Origin: Mycobacterium colombiense
GTDB taxonomy: Bacteria > Actinomycetota > Actinomycetes > Mycobacteriales > Mycobacteriaceae
NCBI RefSeq assembly: GCF_001953985.1
Contig: NZ_MBEI01000030.1
Location: forward strand, 1-64,000
Direction: 5' to 3'
DNA: 64,000 bases
Below are positions 44,563 to 56,177 of the stretch, piece by piece. How positions within the stretch are numbered: the stretch's first letter is position 1; each line of letters begins with the position of its first letter. The notes under the pieces are model-generated. The model was given only the letters and a program-made list of their open reading frames with translations. It was not told the origin of the DNA and searched no databases. The translations under genes and the position numbers were made by a program.

Positions 44563-46185
44563 ATGAGTGCCGGTGGGCTGGAAACCGTGGGCTCGCCGGC
44601 GTTCACCGACGAGGACCCGGCCCGCTTTCGCGCGGCCGGCTGGTGGTGCGATGCGACGCTGTCGGACGCGGTGCGTCGCAATGCCGAACGGACACCCGAC
44701 CGCTCCGCCTATGTCGACCACGGCGGAACCGCGTTCACCTGGCGTGAATTCAACCGTGCTGCAAACGGTTTGGCCGAGACATTGACCGGGGCCGGCGTCA
44801 CCCGCGGCGACCGTGTGGCGGTATGGCACGGCGACTCCGCCGCCATTCACGTGCTGTTCGTGGCAATCGAACGCTGTGGCGCGGTGGTCGTCGGCATCGG
44901 CGCGCGCGCCGGCGCCCGCGAGGCGTCGGCGATCCTGCGCACCGCCCAGCCGAAGATCCTGATCAGTGACCCGCTCCGGGCAGGCACCGCGGCGGACGTG
45001 GCCGACGAACTGCGGGTGGCCGGCGTGGTGTTGAGCCACGACGGCGGGACGCTTCGGCTCGTCGTCGACGCCGAGCCCAAGGCGCCGGCGGCCGGCTGCG
45101 AACTCGGCCCCGACGATGTCTTCCTGATCAACTCGACGTCCGGCACCACCGGGCTGCCCAAGTGTGTCGTGCACACCCAGAACCGGTGGCACTACTTCCA
45201 CCAGAAGGCCGTCGCCAACGGGCTGCTGACGAGCGACGAGGTATTCCTGCCGGTGATTCCCACCCCGTTCGGGTTCGGGCTGTGGACCAGTCACACCACC
45301 CCGATCTACCTCGGCGCCACCGCGGTGATTTTGGACCGGTTCACCACCAAGGCCACCTGCGAGGCGATAGCCCGGCATAAGGTCACCGTATTATGTTGCG
45401 TCAGCACGCAATTGACCATGCTGATGGCGGACCCGGCCAGCCGCGGCCACGACCTCAGTTCGCTGCGCGTCGTGTACACCGGCGGGGAGGCGTTGCCGTA
45501 CCGGCCCGCGGCCGAGTTCGAGGAACTCACCGGCGCCAAAATCCTGCAGTTCTACGGCTCCAACGAGACCGGGATGCTCAGCGCCACCACCGTCGACGAC
45601 TCGCGCGAGCGCCGGCTGCGCACCGGCGGCCGCCTCATCCCCGAAATGGAGGTCCGGCTGTTCGACGGGGACCGCGACGTCACCGCGACGGGGCGCGGCC
45701 AGCCCGCCTGCCGGGGGCCGGCGACCAGCCTCGGTTACCTCGGCGGCACCGACCACGACAAGCTGTTCACCCGCGACGGGTGGATGCGCATGGGCGACAT
45801 CTGTGAAATCGACGCCGACGGCTACCTGCGCGTCACCGGGCGTACGTCCGATTTCATCGTGCGCGGCGGCAAGAACATCAGCGCAAGCCAGGTCGAAGAC
45901 GCCGTCATGACCCATCCCGCCATCGCGATCGCGGCGGCCGTCGCCATGCCCGACCCGGTATTCGGCGAAAAGGTCTGCCTCTACGCCGAACTCACCGACG
46001 CCGGCACCGTCGACCTGCCCGGACTCGTCGAACACCTGCTGGCGCTGGGCGTTTCCAAAGAGCTGCTGCCCGAGCGGCTCATCGTGGTCGACGAGTTGCC
46101 CCGCTCATCCGGCGGAAAGATAGCCAAAGGCCGGCTGCGCGAGGATATTGGAGCCAGAATGGAGGGCGGTCATGAACGCTCCTGA
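44563..46185 (+). CDS. AMP-forming acyl-CoA/aryl-CoA ligase
   Basis: A 540-residue ligase of the ANL superfamily. Motifs: INSTSGTTGLPKCVVHT near 190-206 (A3), YGSNETG, GDICEIDADGYLRVTGRTSDFIVRGGKNIS, and the catalytic lysine region RSSGGKIAKGRL at the C-terminus. The preceding TTG and GTG codons (44557, 44560) are in frame; ATG 44563 is used. The next gene overlaps its end by 14 bases, so it heads a three-gene operon with an aldolase-fold protein and an amidohydrolase. The acid it activates is unknown. Confidence 0.9.
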   Translation: MSAGGLETVGSPAFTDEDPARFRAAGWWCDATLSDAVRRNAERTPDRSAYVDHGGTAFTWREFNRAANGLAETLTGAGVTRGDRVAVWHGDSAAIHVLFVAIERCGAVVVGIGARAGAREASAILRTAQPKILISDPLRAGTAADVADELRVAGVVLSHDGGTLRLVVDAEPKAPAAGCELGPDDVFLINSTSGTTGLPKCVVHTQNRWHYFHQKAVANGLLTSDEVFLPVIPTPFGFGLWTSHTTPIYLGATAVILDRFTTKATCEAIARHKVTVLCCVSTQLTMLMADPASRGHDLSSLRVVYTGGEALPYRPAAEFEELTGAKILQFYGSNETGMLSATTVDDSRERRLRTGGRLIPEMEVRLFDGDRDVTATGRGQPACRGPATSLGYLGGTDHDKLFTRDGWMRMGDICEIDADGYLRVTGRTSDFIVRGGKNISASQVEDAVMTHPAIAIAAAVAMPDPVFGEKVCLYAELTDAGTVDLPGLVEHLLALGVSKELLPERLIVVDELPRSSGGKIAKGRLREDIGARMEGGHERS

Positions 46186-46945
46186 AGCCCGCCGCGGCGG
46201 GTTGGAAGTCTGGGCACCGTCGGTGGTTCCGCCCATCGGCGTCGACCTGTCGAATCAGCAAGCGCTGGCCATCGCCTTCCGTCACCTGGCCGGCATCGGG
46301 TTCGCCGAGAACATGGCAGGACACATCACCTGGCAGCTCGACGGCCAGACCGACATGTTCGTCAACCCGTGGGGGCTGTGGTGGCAGGAGATCACCGCGT
46401 CGGATATCTGCGTGGTCGACGGCGACGCGCGCGTGGTCAGCGGGCGCTGGGACGTTACCCCGGCCATCCACATCCACACCGAACTGCACCGGGTGCGCGA
46501 TGACGCCCGAGTGGTGATCCACAACCATCCCTACTACGTCTGCGTGCTCGCCGCGCTGGGCAGGCTGCCCGAGCTGGTGCACCAGACCGGTTCGCTGTTC
46601 CTGGACGACCTGTGCCTGGTCGACACCTACGACGGCGAGATCGACAGCCCCGCGCGCGCCGCGGAACTCGCCGCGCGGATCGGCGGCGCCAACCTGACGA
46701 TCCTGGCCAACCACGGCGTCATCGCGACCGGCCGCAACCTGCCCGAGGCCGTCTACCGCGCCGCGTCCATCGAACGCGTCTGCAAGCTTGCCTATGACGT
46801 CCTGCTCACCGGCCGGGATCCGGTGCTTATGAACTGGTCGGACATGGCCGGCATGCAACGGTCGCTGATCGAGCGGGCGGCCGACGTGTATTGGGCCGGG
46901 GCCGCGCGCATGACGATCAACGCCGACCCCGACGTGCTGAGCTGA
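46172..46945 (+). CDS. Class II aldolase/adducin-fold protein
   Basis: A 257-residue zinc-enzyme fold. Candidate metal ligands are His117 and His119 (HNHP) and His181 (ANHGV). The acid/base Glu of fuculose-phosphate aldolases, expected four residues before His102, is Ala98, so the reaction may differ (decarboxylation or hydration rather than sugar-phosphate aldol cleavage). It starts at ATG 46172 behind a GGAGGG site and overlaps the ligase gene. Family known; the substrate is inferred only from context. Confidence 0.85.
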   Translation: MNAPEARRGGLEVWAPSVVPPIGVDLSNQQALAIAFRHLAGIGFAENMAGHITWQLDGQTDMFVNPWGLWWQEITASDICVVDGDARVVSGRWDVTPAIHIHTELHRVRDDARVVIHNHPYYVCVLAALGRLPELVHQTGSLFLDDLCLVDTYDGEIDSPARAAELAARIGGANLTILANHGVIATGRNLPEAVYRAASIERVCKLAYDVLLTGRDPVLMNWSDMAGMQRSLIERAADVYWAGAARMTINADPDVLS

Positions 46946-46961
46946 AGCGGACTGCCTACAC

Positions 46962-48230
46962 ATGAAATCGATCGACGAACTCGCCACCGACCTGAACTTC
47001 ACCACGGCCAAGACGGGGGAGGACCGCTCGGTCACCTTCCTGCCCGACCCGCCCCGGGCCGCGCGCCGCTACACGGTGATCTCGGTGGACGATCACATCG
47101 TCGAGCCCCCGGACACCTTCACCGGTCGCCTGCCCCGCAAGTACGCCGACCGGGCGCCGAAAGTCGTCGAGACCGAAAGCGGCGGGCAGACGTGGATTTA
47201 CGACAATCAGGAATTGCCCAACGTCGGTTTCAACGCCGTAGTGGGCAGGCCGGTGTCTGAGTACGGCTTCGAACCGGTCCGATTCGACGAAATGCGCAGG
47301 GGCGCATGGGATATCCACGCCCGTGTCAAGGACATGGACCTCAACGGCATTTACGCCTCGCTGAACTTCCCGTCATTCCTGCCGGGCTTCGCCGGGCAAC
47401 GGCTGCAGCAGGTGACCAGCGACCGCGACCTGGCGCTGGCCTCGGTACGGGCTTGGAACGACTGGCATTTCGACGTCTGGGCGGGGTCGTATCCCGACCG
47501 GATCATTCCCTGCCAATTGCCGTGGCTGCTCGATCCCGAACTCGGCGCGACGATGATCCGCGAAAACGCGGAGCGCGGCTTTCACGCGGTGACGTTCAGC
47601 GAGAACCCGGCAATGCTGGGGCTGCCCAGCATTCACACCGATCACTGGGATCCGCTGATGGCGGCCTGCGCCGAGACCGGCACCGTGGTGAACCTGCACA
47701 TCGGATCGTCGGGGTCGTCACCGTCCACCACCGCGGACGCGCCACCGGACGTGCAGGGTGTGCTGTTCTTCGCCTACGCCATTTCCGCCGCGGTCGACTG
47801 GCTGTACTCCGGGCTGCCCAGCCGATTCCCCGACCTCAAGATCTGCCTGTCCGAAGGTGGAATCGGTTGGGTGGCAGGCCTACTCGATCGGCTCGATCAC
47901 ATGCTGAGTTATCACGCGATGTACGGCACGTGGCAGGCGCTCGGTGAGCCCTTGACCCCGGCGGAGGTGCTCACCCGTAACTTCTGGTTCTGCGCGGTCG
48001 AGGACAAGTCCTCGTTCGTACAGCGTGACCGGATCGGCGTCGACAACATCATGCTGGAAGCCGACTACCCGCACTGCGACTCGACGTGGCCACACACCCA
48101 GCAGACCATTCACGAGCAGATCGGCGATCTACCGGCCGACGTCATTCGAAAATTCAGCTGGGAGAACGCGTCTCGGCTCTACCGGCACCCGGTGCCGGCC
48201 GCGGTGCAGGAGGACCCCGAGGCGTTCTGA
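46962..48230 (+). CDS. Amidohydrolase-2 family metal-dependent hydrolase/decarboxylase
   Basis: A 422-residue TIM-barrel protein. The metal-binding opening SVDDHIVEPPDTF is at residues 41-53, with a later His in VVNLHIGSSGSS and Asp in LEADYPHCDSTWPHT, matching the ACMSD-like amidohydrolase group that hydrolyses or decarboxylates ring-derived acids. It lies 16 bases after the aldolase-fold gene in the same operon. Related mycobacterial proteins are numerous and mostly uncharacterised. Confidence 0.87.
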   Translation: MKSIDELATDLNFTTAKTGEDRSVTFLPDPPRAARRYTVISVDDHIVEPPDTFTGRLPRKYADRAPKVVETESGGQTWIYDNQELPNVGFNAVVGRPVSEYGFEPVRFDEMRRGAWDIHARVKDMDLNGIYASLNFPSFLPGFAGQRLQQVTSDRDLALASVRAWNDWHFDVWAGSYPDRIIPCQLPWLLDPELGATMIRENAERGFHAVTFSENPAMLGLPSIHTDHWDPLMAACAETGTVVNLHIGSSGSSPSTTADAPPDVQGVLFFAYAISAAVDWLYSGLPSRFPDLKICLSEGGIGWVAGLLDRLDHMLSYHAMYGTWQALGEPLTPAEVLTRNFWFCAVEDKSSFVQRDRIGVDNIMLEADYPHCDSTWPHTQQTIHEQIGDLPADVIRKFSWENASRLYRHPVPAAVQEDPEAF

Positions 48231-48390
48231 CCGGGCGCTCCCGTCGCCCGAGCACAATGCGCAAAACTGCGAAAATCGCTCGTTGCGTGGGTATCGCGCA
48301 CAAGCGAGTCATGGCCCGTGTCGGTCCGTAACTTCGATCGCAACGAGGTGCCGGGACCCCCTCGGCATCGCCACCGGTCAGGAGTTCGCC

Positions 48391-49383
48391 GTGTTCATTG
48401 AGCCAGAACTGATTACGGGATCGAACGCGTACCGCTCGACCAACGTGACGCCGCCGCGGCGGCTGGAAGCCAAGCGTGGCGGCTATGCCGAGCGGACGGT
48501 CACCACGAGTGACGGCGTGCGGCTTGCGGTTCGCGACTACGGCTCGGCCGGCGCCCGCGAGCACACCATCGTTCTGCTGCACGGCCTTTGCCTGACCCAG
48601 TCGAGTTGGGCACTGCAGATTCGGCACCTGCTGCGCCGGTGGGGCAGCCGCGTGCGGATCATCACCTACGACCACCGCGGCCACGGCGAATCCACCGGTG
48701 CCGACATGCGCACCTACCGCATCGACCGGCTGGCCGACGACCTCGCCGAGGTCCTCACCGCATTGCGCGTCACCGGGCCACTCACGTTGGCCGGTCACTC
48801 CATGGGCGGCATGACCGCGCTGGCCTACCTCGGCCGTCCCGCAGCCGATCGTCCGATCGAGCCGCAGGGCCTGGTCCTGGTCGCCACCGCGGCGGGCCGG
48901 CTCGCCGAGCGGGGCCTCGGCCGGCTGCTGAACACGCGCGCCACCGAGATGCTGTTCGAACTCGTCCACCACATTCCCCACCGCGCCATGGACCGGGCGA
49001 TCAACGGACTGGCCCGCCCCCTGAGCGGCCTGGCCAAATACTCCGGTGCCGACTGGCGGGGCGCGGCCGCACTGACGGTGTCGGCCATCCGCACCACGCC
49101 GTTGACCACGGCGGCGGGCTTTCTGCCCAGCCTGAAGCGCTACGACGAGTACCACGCGCTCGCTACCATCGGCGCCAACACCGTCGTCGTGAGCGGCGGT
49201 GCCGACCTGACCACCCCCACCGCGCACGCGCGCGACATGGCGGCGGCCATCCCGGGCGCCACCCACCTGCACCAGCCCGACGCCGGGCACATGCTGCTCG
49301 AAGAGCGGCCGCGGTGTGTCAGCGACGCGATCGACAGCGTGCTGGGCATGCGCACCCTGGCCGCGCGGGGCGCCGCGAGCTGA
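48391..49383 (+). CDS. Alpha/beta hydrolase
   Basis: A 330-residue alpha/beta hydrolase. The HGLCLTQSSW oxyanion strand, Ser137 in GHSMGG, Asp in SGGADLTTP and His in DAGHMLLEE give a full triad. The GTG 48391 start has AGGAG at 48380-48384; upstream frame sequence overlaps the amidohydrolase and is not protein-like. The first 35 residues are polar and precede the fold. The substrate is unknown. Confidence 0.87.
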   Translation: MFIEPELITGSNAYRSTNVTPPRRLEAKRGGYAERTVTTSDGVRLAVRDYGSAGAREHTIVLLHGLCLTQSSWALQIRHLLRRWGSRVRIITYDHRGHGESTGADMRTYRIDRLADDLAEVLTALRVTGPLTLAGHSMGGMTALAYLGRPAADRPIEPQGLVLVATAAGRLAERGLGRLLNTRATEMLFELVHHIPHRAMDRAINGLARPLSGLAKYSGADWRGAAALTVSAIRTTPLTTAAGFLPSLKRYDEYHALATIGANTVVVSGGADLTTPTAHARDMAAAIPGATHLHQPDAGHMLLEERPRCVSDAIDSVLGMRTLAARGAAS

Positions 49384-49446
49384 CACTCGACGCGCCCGAA
49401 CCCGGACGCGGTTCCCCGAACCGACCCATCGGTGTAAGTTACGTTT

Positions 49447-49456
49447 AGTACGTACT
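49447..49456. promoter_or_regulatory. 10-bp palindrome upstream of the GbsR/MarR-type regulator
   Basis: AGTACGTACT is a perfect palindrome, 17 bases before ATG 49474, in an AT-richer promoter-like stretch. It is a candidate autoregulatory site. Confidence 0.4.
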
Positions 49457-49473
49457 GAACGAACTGGAGGCAC

Positions 49474-49941
49474 ATGTCCCCGGAAGAGGCCGAGTTCGTC
49501 GACCGCCTCGGGCTGTTCTTCGAGCTCCTCGGAGCAACCCGCACCATGGGCCGGGTCTATGGCTGGCTGCTGATCTGTGATCCACCGCAGCAGTCGTTGA
49601 CCGAACTGACCGAGGCCTTATCGGTGAGTAAGGCCTCGATCAGCACCGTCGCCCGCCAACTGCTGGACGGCGGCATGGTCGAGCGGCTGCCCAGCTCGAA
49701 CCGTCAGCACCTCTACCGCGTCAGGCCGGGCGGGTTCACCAGCGTCCTGGAAACGCAGCTGTCACTGATGCGGCTGGGCATCGAACCCGCCGACTTCGCG
49801 CTGTCGGTGCTGGGGGAGGACCGGGCCGAACAGCGCCAGCGCGTCGAGGATTTCCGCGACTTCTGCGAATTCTGCACCCAGGCCTACGGCGACCAACTCA
49901 TGAAAATGTGGACCGAATATCGGAAAAGGAAGAAGCCATGA
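49474..49941 (+). CDS. GbsR/MarR-family transcriptional regulator
   Basis: A 155-residue winged-helix protein of the GbsR-like branch of MarR: EAEFVDRLGLFFELLGATRTMGRVYGWLL, recognition region LTEALSVSKASISTVARQL, then wing and C-terminal helices. ATG 49474 has a GGAGG site. The stop overlaps the methyltransferase start (ATGA), so this regulator probably controls its own two-gene operon. Confidence 0.9.
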   Translation: MSPEEAEFVDRLGLFFELLGATRTMGRVYGWLLICDPPQQSLTELTEALSVSKASISTVARQLLDGGMVERLPSSNRQHLYRVRPGGFTSVLETQLSLMRLGIEPADFALSVLGEDRAEQRQRVEDFRDFCEFCTQAYGDQLMKMWTEYRKRKKP

Positions 49942-50759
49942 CCGCGACGGAACTAGTCGACTTCAACTCCGTCCCTTGGGGTTCGGTGGAGTGGACCAAC
50001 CTCGTCACGCTGTACCTGCGCGCGCATGAGAGCCGCACGGAGCGGCCGATTCTGGGGGATCGGGCGGCCGCGGAAGCGGTGGACCGGATCGCGTATGACT
50101 TCAAGAGAATTCACCGGATGTCGTGGCCGGCGGCCAATCAATACCTGGTCGCGTTACGGGCCAGACAGCTCGACGACTGGTGCACGGATTTCCTTGTCCG
50201 GCACCCGGATGCCGTTGTGCTGCACCTGGGTTGCGGCCTCGACGGCCGCTTCTTCCGGCTCGCCCCACCGCCGTCGGTCCTATGGTTCGACGTCGATCAG
50301 CCGAGTGTGATCGGGCTCCGCCGCCGGCTCTACGACGACACCGACCGCTACCGGATGATCGGCTCATCTGTGACCGAACTGCAGTGGCTCGATCAGGTCC
50401 CGACCGGACGCCCGACGCTGATCATTGCCGAGGGCCTGCTGATGTACCTGCACGAGGACGAAGTGCGGCGCCTGCTGCAGCGCCTGACCGACCGATTCAC
50501 CGGCGGGGAAATGCATTTCGACACGCTCTCCGCGCTGGCACCGCTGATGTCCAAGCTCTTCACCCGGGGAATCATCAAGTGGGGCATCCGGGACGTGCGC
50601 GAAATAGCCACCTGGAATCCCCGGCTGCGGTTCCTCGAGCAGACACCCGTGCTGGCCGACTACAACCGGATCCCGTCGGCGGCGGTGCGGTTGATCTACC
50701 GGTTGACATGGCTGACGGCGGGTCGCCACTACGACGTGTTGAACCGTTTCGAATACTGA
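49938..50759 (+). CDS. LCM/PKS-type S-adenosylmethionine O-methyltransferase
   Basis: A 273-residue class I methyltransferase of the leucine-carboxyl-methyltransferase-like group. The SAM motif is VLHLGCGLDGRFFRL near residues 95-109, followed by WFDVDQPSVIGLRRRL and LIIAEGLLMYL. Such proteins methylate polyketide or small-acid substrates; the target is unknown. It starts at ATG 49938, overlapping the regulator stop, behind AAGGAAGA. Confidence 0.87.
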   Translation: MTATELVDFNSVPWGSVEWTNLVTLYLRAHESRTERPILGDRAAAEAVDRIAYDFKRIHRMSWPAANQYLVALRARQLDDWCTDFLVRHPDAVVLHLGCGLDGRFFRLAPPPSVLWFDVDQPSVIGLRRRLYDDTDRYRMIGSSVTELQWLDQVPTGRPTLIIAEGLLMYLHEDEVRRLLQRLTDRFTGGEMHFDTLSALAPLMSKLFTRGIIKWGIRDVREIATWNPRLRFLEQTPVLADYNRIPSAAVRLIYRLTWLTAGRHYDVLNRFEY

Positions 50760-50763
50760 CTGA

Positions 50764-51783
50764 TCACAGGTCGGACGCCAGCCGGCCCAGAATGTCGGCG
50801 GCCGACTCCGCGGTCGCGTGCCGGTATCCGGTGCCCGCCCAGAGGTGGACGTAGTCCGGCCTGCCCGCCGCCGCAGCGGCCTTGCGCAGCGGGCTGGTCA
50901 GGTAGTGGATGGCGGGATAGCCCGCCGGCGCCTCGGCTTCGTGAGCGTCGATGAACGCGTTGCGCAGGCCGCGGGCCGGCCGGCCGGTGAAGGCGCGGGT
51001 CAGCACGGTCTCGGTGTAGGCGGGATCGATCAGGGCCGCCTGATGAGTGGCCGAGGCACCGCTTTCGGTGGCGCGCAACAGCACGGTGCCCACGGCGGCC
51101 GCGGTCGCGCCCGCGCGGATCACCTCGGCCACCGCGGCGGGGGTGGCCAGCCCGCCGGTGGCCATCACCGGCAGCGGCACCTTCGCGACGACTTCCTTGA
51201 CCAGGTCGACGATCGGGACCGGCGTCAACGGCCGCTGCGGCGAGAGGGTGCCGGAATGGCCGCCGGCGTCGGCGGCCTGCACGGCGAGCATGTCGACGCC
51301 CGCGTCGTGCGCCCGCGCCGCCTCGTCGGCCGTGGTGACCGTCTGCACGACAACGCTGTTGGCGCGTTGCAGCGCGGCGATCACGTCGCGCAACGGAATG
51401 CCGAAAGTGAACGACACCATCGGAACCGGGTCGTCGAGCAACAGCGCGATCTTCTCGTCGAATCTGTCGTCGTCCTCGATGGGCTCGGGTGGCAGCGTCA
51501 GCCCGAACTGGTCGGCCTCGGCCTGGACGATCGCGGCGTAGGCGTGGTAACGCTGCGGGTCGACCGGCACCGGATTGGGCGCGAAGACGTTGACTCCGAA
51601 TGGGATTGACTCGGCGCGAACCGCTTTGATCTCGGCCTCGATGGCCTCGACGGTCTTGTATCCGGCCGCGAGCAGGCCCAGCGCGCCCGCGCGGGTGGCG
51701 GCCGACACCATGGCCGGGGTGGTCGGCCCGCCCGACATCGGCGCCGCCACCAGCGGAACGGACATTCCAAACTGCGCCAACAT
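50764..51783 (-). CDS. Nitronate monooxygenase (NMO/2-nitropropane dioxygenase family)
   Basis: A 339-residue FMN TIM-barrel enzyme. It has VPLVAAPMSGGPTTPAM at the N-terminus, the catalytic-His/FMN segment AADAGGHSG near residue 175, and the phosphate-binding GGLATPAAVAEVIRAGA and VGTVLLRATES. It oxidises alkyl nitronates such as propionate-3-nitronate, a detoxification function. The AAAGGG site precedes ATG 51783. It is convergent with the methyltransferase (4 bases between stops). Confidence 0.9.
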   Translation of the reverse strand: MLAQFGMSVPLVAAPMSGGPTTPAMVSAATRAGALGLLAAGYKTVEAIEAEIKAVRAESIPFGVNVFAPNPVPVDPQRYHAYAAIVQAEADQFGLTLPPEPIEDDDRFDEKIALLLDDPVPMVSFTFGIPLRDVIAALQRANSVVVQTVTTADEAARAHDAGVDMLAVQAADAGGHSGTLSPQRPLTPVPIVDLVKEVVAKVPLPVMATGGLATPAAVAEVIRAGATAAAVGTVLLRATESGASATHQAALIDPAYTETVLTRAFTGRPARGLRNAFIDAHEAEAPAGYPAIHYLTSPLRKAAAAAGRPDYVHLWAGTGYRHATAESAADILGRLASDL

Positions 51784-51813
51784 GTCCAGGCCCTTTCTCT
51801 GTGCGCCGCGTAA

Positions 51814-54161
<2,348 letters not shown>

Positions 54162-54252
54162 GCGCTGACTCTAGCTGGAAACCAAGGTGTGGCAAGCTCG
54201 GCTGGACAGGCGGGCGATAAGCTCAGCGGCGTGTACGGACCCCAGGGCCGCG

Positions 54253-55245
54253 ATGGCTGACTCCGCGATACGCATCGGCATCCTCGGGGCGGCCAGCATC
54301 GCGCCGGTGGCGTTGATCGGTCCGGCCAAGGAGAACGCGGAGGTGATCGTCGCGGCCGTGGCGGCCCGCGACGTGCCGCGTGCGCAGGCGTTCGCTGCAC
54401 AACATGACATCCCCACGGTGCACGGTGATTACGGCGCGTTGATCGCCGACCCCGACGTCGACGCGATTTACAACCCGCTGCCGAACGGCCTACACGGGCG
54501 CTGGACCCGGGCCGCACTCGCCGCGGGCAAACACGTGCTGTGCGAAAAGCCGTTCACCGCCAACGCAGCCGAGGCACGCGAAATCGCCGAGCTGGCAGCG
54601 GATTCGGACCGCGTGGTGATGGAGGCCTTCCACTACCGCTACCACCCGTTGACGCTGCGCGCCGAGGAGATCATCGCCTCCGGCGAGCTGGGCACGCTGC
54701 GGCACGTGGAGGCCGCGCTGTGTTTCCCGCTGCCGAAGTTCTCCGACATCCGCTACGACTACGCGCTTGCCGGCGGGGCGACGATGGACGCGGGCTGCTA
54801 CGCGGTGCACATGGCCCGCACGTTCGGTGGGCCCCGCCCAGAAGTCGTTTCGGCGCACGCCAAACTGCGCGACCCACGGGTCGACCGGGCCATGACCGCC
54901 GACCTGCGGTTCCCGGCCGGCCACACCGGGCGGGTGCGCTGCTCGATGTGGTCGCCGCGGCTGCTGCAGATCAGCGCCCGGGTGATCGGCGAACACGGTG
55001 AGCTGCGCATCCTGAATCCCGTGCTGCCACAGACTTTCCATCGGCTGTCGGTGCGGTCCCGGCGGGGCAGACGGGCGGAACGGTTCGGGCGCCGGGCCTC
55101 CTACGCGTATCAACTGGACGCGTTCGCCGCGGCGGTGCTGCGCGGCGAACCGGTCAAGACCACCCCGCACGACGCGATCGACAACATGACCGTTATCGAC
55201 GCGATCTATCGCGCCGCGGGTCTGCCGCTGCGCTACCCGAGCTGA
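54253..55245 (+). CDS. Gfo/Idh/MocA family oxidoreductase
   Basis: A 330-residue NAD(P)-dependent sugar-type dehydrogenase. The Rossmann motif GILGAASIAP is near residues 8-17, with YNPLPNGLH, the family EKPF motif near residue 97 and the C-terminal mixed-sheet domain. ATG 54253 starts the fold; longer frames to 54187 add unrelated sequence. The substrate is unknown. The sigma-factor promoter begins one base after its stop. Confidence 0.88.
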   Translation: MADSAIRIGILGAASIAPVALIGPAKENAEVIVAAVAARDVPRAQAFAAQHDIPTVHGDYGALIADPDVDAIYNPLPNGLHGRWTRAALAAGKHVLCEKPFTANAAEAREIAELAADSDRVVMEAFHYRYHPLTLRAEEIIASGELGTLRHVEAALCFPLPKFSDIRYDYALAGGATMDAGCYAVHMARTFGGPRPEVVSAHAKLRDPRVDRAMTADLRFPAGHTGRVRCSMWSPRLLQISARVIGEHGELRILNPVLPQTFHRLSVRSRRGRRAERFGRRASYAYQLDAFAAAVLRGEPVKTTPHDAIDNMTVIDAIYRAAGLPLRYPS

Positions 55246-55276
55246 CGTCACATTCTGGGCGTGCACGGTGTCATCT
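55246..55276 (+). promoter_or_regulatory. ECF41-like promoter of the sigma-factor gene
   Basis: CGTCACA (55246-55252), a 16-base spacer, then TGTCATCT (55269-55276). This matches the ECF41 promoter pattern TGTCACA-N16-CGTC at 6 of 7 and 3 of 4 bases and is shared with both DoxX-like genes nearby. An inverted repeat TGCACGGT/ACCGTGCA (55262-55269 and 55284-55291) overlaps the -10 region and may be a second control site or a terminator for the upstream gene. Confidence 0.6.
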
Positions 55277-55310
55277 TTAGTGAACCGTGCAACGGGGAAG
55301 GCGTCGAGGG

Positions 55311-56177
55311 ATGAATGAGAACGAATGGTTGGCACGCCAGTTCGAGGAGCACCGTCCTCGCCTCCGCGCGCTGGCGTACCGGATGTTGGGATCGCGCGCC
55401 GAGGCTGACGACGCCGTGCAGGACACCTGGCTGCGTCTCAACCGCGCCGGCGACGATCAGATCGATAACCTCGGCGGATGGCTGACCACCGTGGTGGCCC
55501 GAGAGTGCCTGCATCTACTGCGGTCCCGGCGAAGCCGCCGCGAGGACCTTATCGGCACTGAGCTTCCGGACCCGATCATCACCGCGGATGAGGGCCTGGG
55601 CCCCGAGCAGGAAGCGTTGCTCGCGGAGTCGGTTGGCCTTGCGCTGCTGCTGGTACTTGACCGGCTGCCTCCCGCCGAGCGGGTGGCTTTCGTGCTTCAT
55701 GATGCGTTCCAGTTGCCATTCGACGAGATTGCCCGCCTGATCGATCGGCAGCCCGCCGCCGCTCGCCAGCTCGCCAGCCGGGCGCGCCGGCGTGTGCGCG
55801 ATGCCGGTCTGGCGGCCGCGGCGACTGACGTGGCCGGCCAGCGCAAGGTGGTCGACGCCTTCTTCGCCGCGGCGCGGGCCGGTGACTTCGACGCACTCGT
55901 GAAACTGCTCGACCCGGACATCGTGCTGCGCGCCGACTTCGGTCCCGGCCTGCTACAGGCCGAGTACCGCGGCACCGCCGAGGTGTCCCGGTTCGCCCGT
56001 GCGCCCCGCGGTGCTGAGCTGCACCCGGTTTTGGTCAATGGTCGAATCGGCAAATTGGTCACCATCGATGGACGGCCGTTCTCCATCCTGGTGTTCACCG
56101 TTGCGGACGGCCGGGTCCTCGAAATCGACGCTGTTCGCGCCGGTTCGGCTGCCCGGGCGGCGCGGGCCGATTCATGA
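55311..56177 (+). CDS. ECF sigma factor with SnoaL-like C-terminal domain (ECF41/SigJ type)
   Basis: A 288-residue sigma factor. Sigma region 2 lies at about 5-70 (RLRALAYRMLGSRAEADDAVQDTWLRL), region 4 at about 115-165 (LPPAERVAFVLHDAFQLPFDEIARL, RQLASRARRRV), and a SnoaL/NTF2-like domain at about 175-285. ECF41 factors have no separate anti-sigma; the fused C-terminal domain modulates activity. The C-terminal NPDKL motif usual in that group is not visible: the protein ends with an Ala/Arg-rich stretch. It starts at ATG 55311. It is convergent with a DoxX-like gene (6-base overlap). Confidence 0.9.
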   Translation: MNENEWLARQFEEHRPRLRALAYRMLGSRAEADDAVQDTWLRLNRAGDDQIDNLGGWLTTVVARECLHLLRSRRSRREDLIGTELPDPIITADEGLGPEQEALLAESVGLALLLVLDRLPPAERVAFVLHDAFQLPFDEIARLIDRQPAAARQLASRARRRVRDAGLAAAATDVAGQRKVVDAFFAAARAGDFDALVKLLDPDIVLRADFGPGLLQAEYRGTAEVSRFARAPRGAELHPVLVNGRIGKLVTIDGRPFSILVFTVADGRVLEIDAVRAGSAARAARADS

